Source: Chromobotia macracanthus
Taxonomy: Eukaryota; Chordata; Actinopteri; Cypriniformes; Botiidae
Length of the DNA stretch: 64,000 nt
Assembly (NCBI GenBank): GCA_036877525.1
Contig: JAZGTH010000005.1
Span: 3,374,001 to 3,438,000 of the forward strand
Direction of reading: 5' to 3'
The translations under genes and the position numbers were made by a program. Below, in pieces: positions 62,402-64,000 of this stretch (positions are counted from its first letter, which is position 1; each line of letters begins with the position of its first letter). Under the pieces are notes generated by a model that did not search any database, was not told the DNA's origin, and worked only from the letters and a program-made list of their open reading frames with translations.

Positions 62402-62938
62402 CTGGAGGACATGGAAACTCATATCAGTGACTGTATCAATCATTTTAGTCACTGGATTCAATTAGGCCAGTAAATTATATTTCCATTAAATCCCATCAAT
62501 CATTTGACTTCTATCTAATCTATGGATTATAGCAGATATTGACACAGTAGTCAACAGATATGGTCAATGCTGATATCTAGAAAGCAGGGTGGGTTGATAA
62601 CTGATATCATGCCAATACATATGATCACATAATTTAGTGACAATAAATGATGTACATGTACAAAAAATGTACAAAATTTGTTTAAAAAAGTAAACTTCCT
62701 TTAAACAAAATATTCACTTCAAATTTCACATCGGAAAACTTTAGTGTTACATAGAAGTGACTAGCATACTTTGAAACAACACAAGGTTAAGATAATCACA
62801 TCATTTTCAGTTTTGTGGCGCTGAATTTTGTTTAAAAGGTCTTCAGATAGTTGAAGTCTTTCTTGTCTTTCCATTAACAGAGAACAAAACACAAGTAACA
62901 GAAGTAGTAGAGGGCGTGTTCTGCGTTACTTTACTTAC

Positions 62939-63005
62939 CAAGCACCAAGAACACCCACCAGAGCCAGTACTGTCCATCAAAATAACCGGGAAAATATGTC
63001 GAAAA
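62939..63005 (-). CDS. ndfip1: ndfip1 penultimate coding exon
   Basis: This 67-nt exon is bounded by an acceptor (CTTCAG, AG at 63007-63006) and the donor GTAAGT starting at 62938. It encodes FSTYFPGYFDGQYWLWWVFL followed by VL and the first base of a glycine codon. This is the conserved loop and start of the third membrane helix of NDFIP1. The + strand frame that starts at 62996 is an antisense shadow. Confidence 0.95.
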
Positions 63006-63286
63006 CTGAAGATTCAAGACAGGGAAGTACAGAGAAAGAGGAACAGATAAGACACAAATCATGTCAGGAGCTGCAGTATCATGTACCAAAGGAGTATCAC
63101 AATACAAAACATAATGCTAATGCAGCCTTTTCAATCATTTTATCACACTGCTGCTATTGTGGTTTGTGGATTTTTTTTTATTGTGGATTACTAATGCAGT
63201 GTGATGGTCCCATCAACATTAAAATCAATAGCAAGTTATATTATCTGAATAAAACAATCCAAAAAGTTTTCTAGATGGTAACATAC

Positions 63287-63411
63287 CCGTACAATGAGGA
63301 TCCATTTGATAAGTGACAGACCAAACCCAGATATAGCACCATAACGGCCAGCTGCTGAGGTGGTGAGGCAGAATGACAGAAAGAAACCGATCCAGTTGAA
63401 GAGGAATGCCA
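63287..63411 (-). CDS. ndfip1: ndfip1 coding exon with membrane helices 1-2 (gene continues off the right edge)
   Basis: This 125-nt exon runs from the acceptor CACAG (AG at 63413-63412) to the donor GTATGT at 63286. It begins with the last two bases of a split Met codon and encodes AFLFNWIGFFLSFCLTTSAA, GRYGAISGFGLSLIKWILIV and R, two hydrophobic membrane segments with the highly conserved RYGAISGFGLSLIKW core. NDFIP1 is a Golgi/endosomal three-pass adaptor that recruits and activates Nedd4-family HECT ubiquitin ligases through PPxY motifs; those motifs lie in upstream exons not present in this window. No further ndfip1 exon was found between 63412 and 64000. Confidence 0.95.
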
Positions 63412-64000
63412 CTGTGAAATAAAATTCACATTGTATTTAATCCAAACATTCATGTTTTCTAAGGAACATTTTGTAAGCTGCTATATAGTTGCAAACTGAC
63501 CCCAAAAAAGAGCCCACCCCAACCATCCCTTTCAAACATGCAATCTTCACTGATAGGTTACTGTTAGAACATTGTGTGAACAGGACCTTTTAAAAATGGC
63601 CAGTAAAGCGACCAGTCCTGGCAATTTACCAGTACAAGAAGTTTTAGCAGTAAATTACCTGTAAGATGCTATGTATGAATGCAGAACAGGATTACCAGTA
63701 AGATCACAGAACATTGATCTGTTTTGAGCCAATCTTAACATTCTGATGTGGATGACACTTTTTCTCTGTGGTGTTTATGAAAGTGAAAGTCATCATTTAA
63801 TACAATGTTGTTTGGGTTAAAAGCTGCATGAATGTAAACATTTGCCATACAAATGAAAACATCAACAAAAATATGGACATTCATTTTTAAGCATATTTTC
63901 ATGATCAAGATAAAGATTCATTTGGAAAACTTTCCTGTATCAGCATGACACCACGAGAACAGAAATAACCTCAACATGATCCTCATAATCACCAGCAGTT
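63412..64000 (-). other. ndfip1: ndfip1 intron (partial)
   Basis: The sequence upstream (on the - strand) of the first visible ndfip1 exon has no recognisable coding match to NDFIP1 and is taken as intron running off the window. The introns 62402-62938 and 63006-63286 are likewise free of other features. Confidence 0.7.

Noticed and set aside
62996..63274. 92-codon + strand frame at the ndfip1 locus
   Set aside because: It overlaps the antisense of the penultimate ndfip1 exon and its intron; the real coding signal is on the - strand.
1..64000. CRISPR array, rRNA genes, viral or toxin genes
   Set aside because: No regularly spaced direct repeats with unique spacers, no rRNA-like sequence and no recognisable viral or toxin coding sequence were seen.

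Overview
This window looks like euchromatic DNA from a teleost fish, most likely a cypriniform or another otophysan. The evidence is the AT-rich vertebrate-type sequence, a fish-type sprouty4 protein, a fish ndfip1, and several interspersed repeats I recognise as typical of carp- and zebrafish-like genomes: tRNA-derived SINEs, palindromic MITEs opening with a 'TAGTTCACCC'-type terminus, and 'GGTTGCTAGG'-type repeats. The species cannot be named from sequence alone.

Only two protein-coding genes are supported. (1) spry4 lies on the + strand. Its complete 312-residue coding region (27816-28754) sits in a single 3' exon that opens at a splice acceptor at 27763-27764. The candidate promoter and 5' exon zone is CpG-richer (about 25950-27060), and a 3' UTR of about 2.7 kb ends at a canonical AATAAA at 31436-31441. 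(2) ndfip1 lies on the - strand. Its last three coding exons (63411-63287, 63005-62939, 62401-62298) join in phase and end in the family's usual C-terminus. A probable 3' UTR of about 1.75 kb runs down to a variant ATTAAA signal near 60554-60559. The upstream ndfip1 exons lie beyond the right edge. The genes are convergent (spry4> <ndfip1), which matches the arrangement I recall for human NDFIP1-SPRY4.

Layout: 1-25.9 kb is non-coding DNA upstream of spry4 with a LINE tail, SINEs, MITEs, a striking 59-bp perfect inverted repeat (21339-21586) and stretches that could be conserved enhancers. 25.9-31.5 kb is the spry4 locus. 31.5-60.5 kb is the convergent intergenic interval with CA/TG microsatellites, further MITE and SINE copies, and a nested transposon-SINE insertion (59524-59990). 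60.5-64 kb is the 3' part of ndfip1. I see no rRNA or functional tRNA gene, no CRISPR array and no intact transposase or reverse transcriptase. All other open frames are short and lack recognisable protein features.

Functionally, spry4 encodes a feedback inhibitor of FGF/VEGF receptor-tyrosine-kinase signalling to Ras-ERK, and ndfip1 encodes a three-pass membrane adaptor for Nedd4-family ubiquitin ligases. The long non-coding flanks are plausibly the regulatory landscape of the developmentally regulated spry4. I found no convincing undescribed gene system. The items most worth checking are the structured repeat cluster at the spry4 promoter, the uORFs just before the spry4 start, an 8-mer miR-21-type site in its 3' UTR, and the large inverted repeat.
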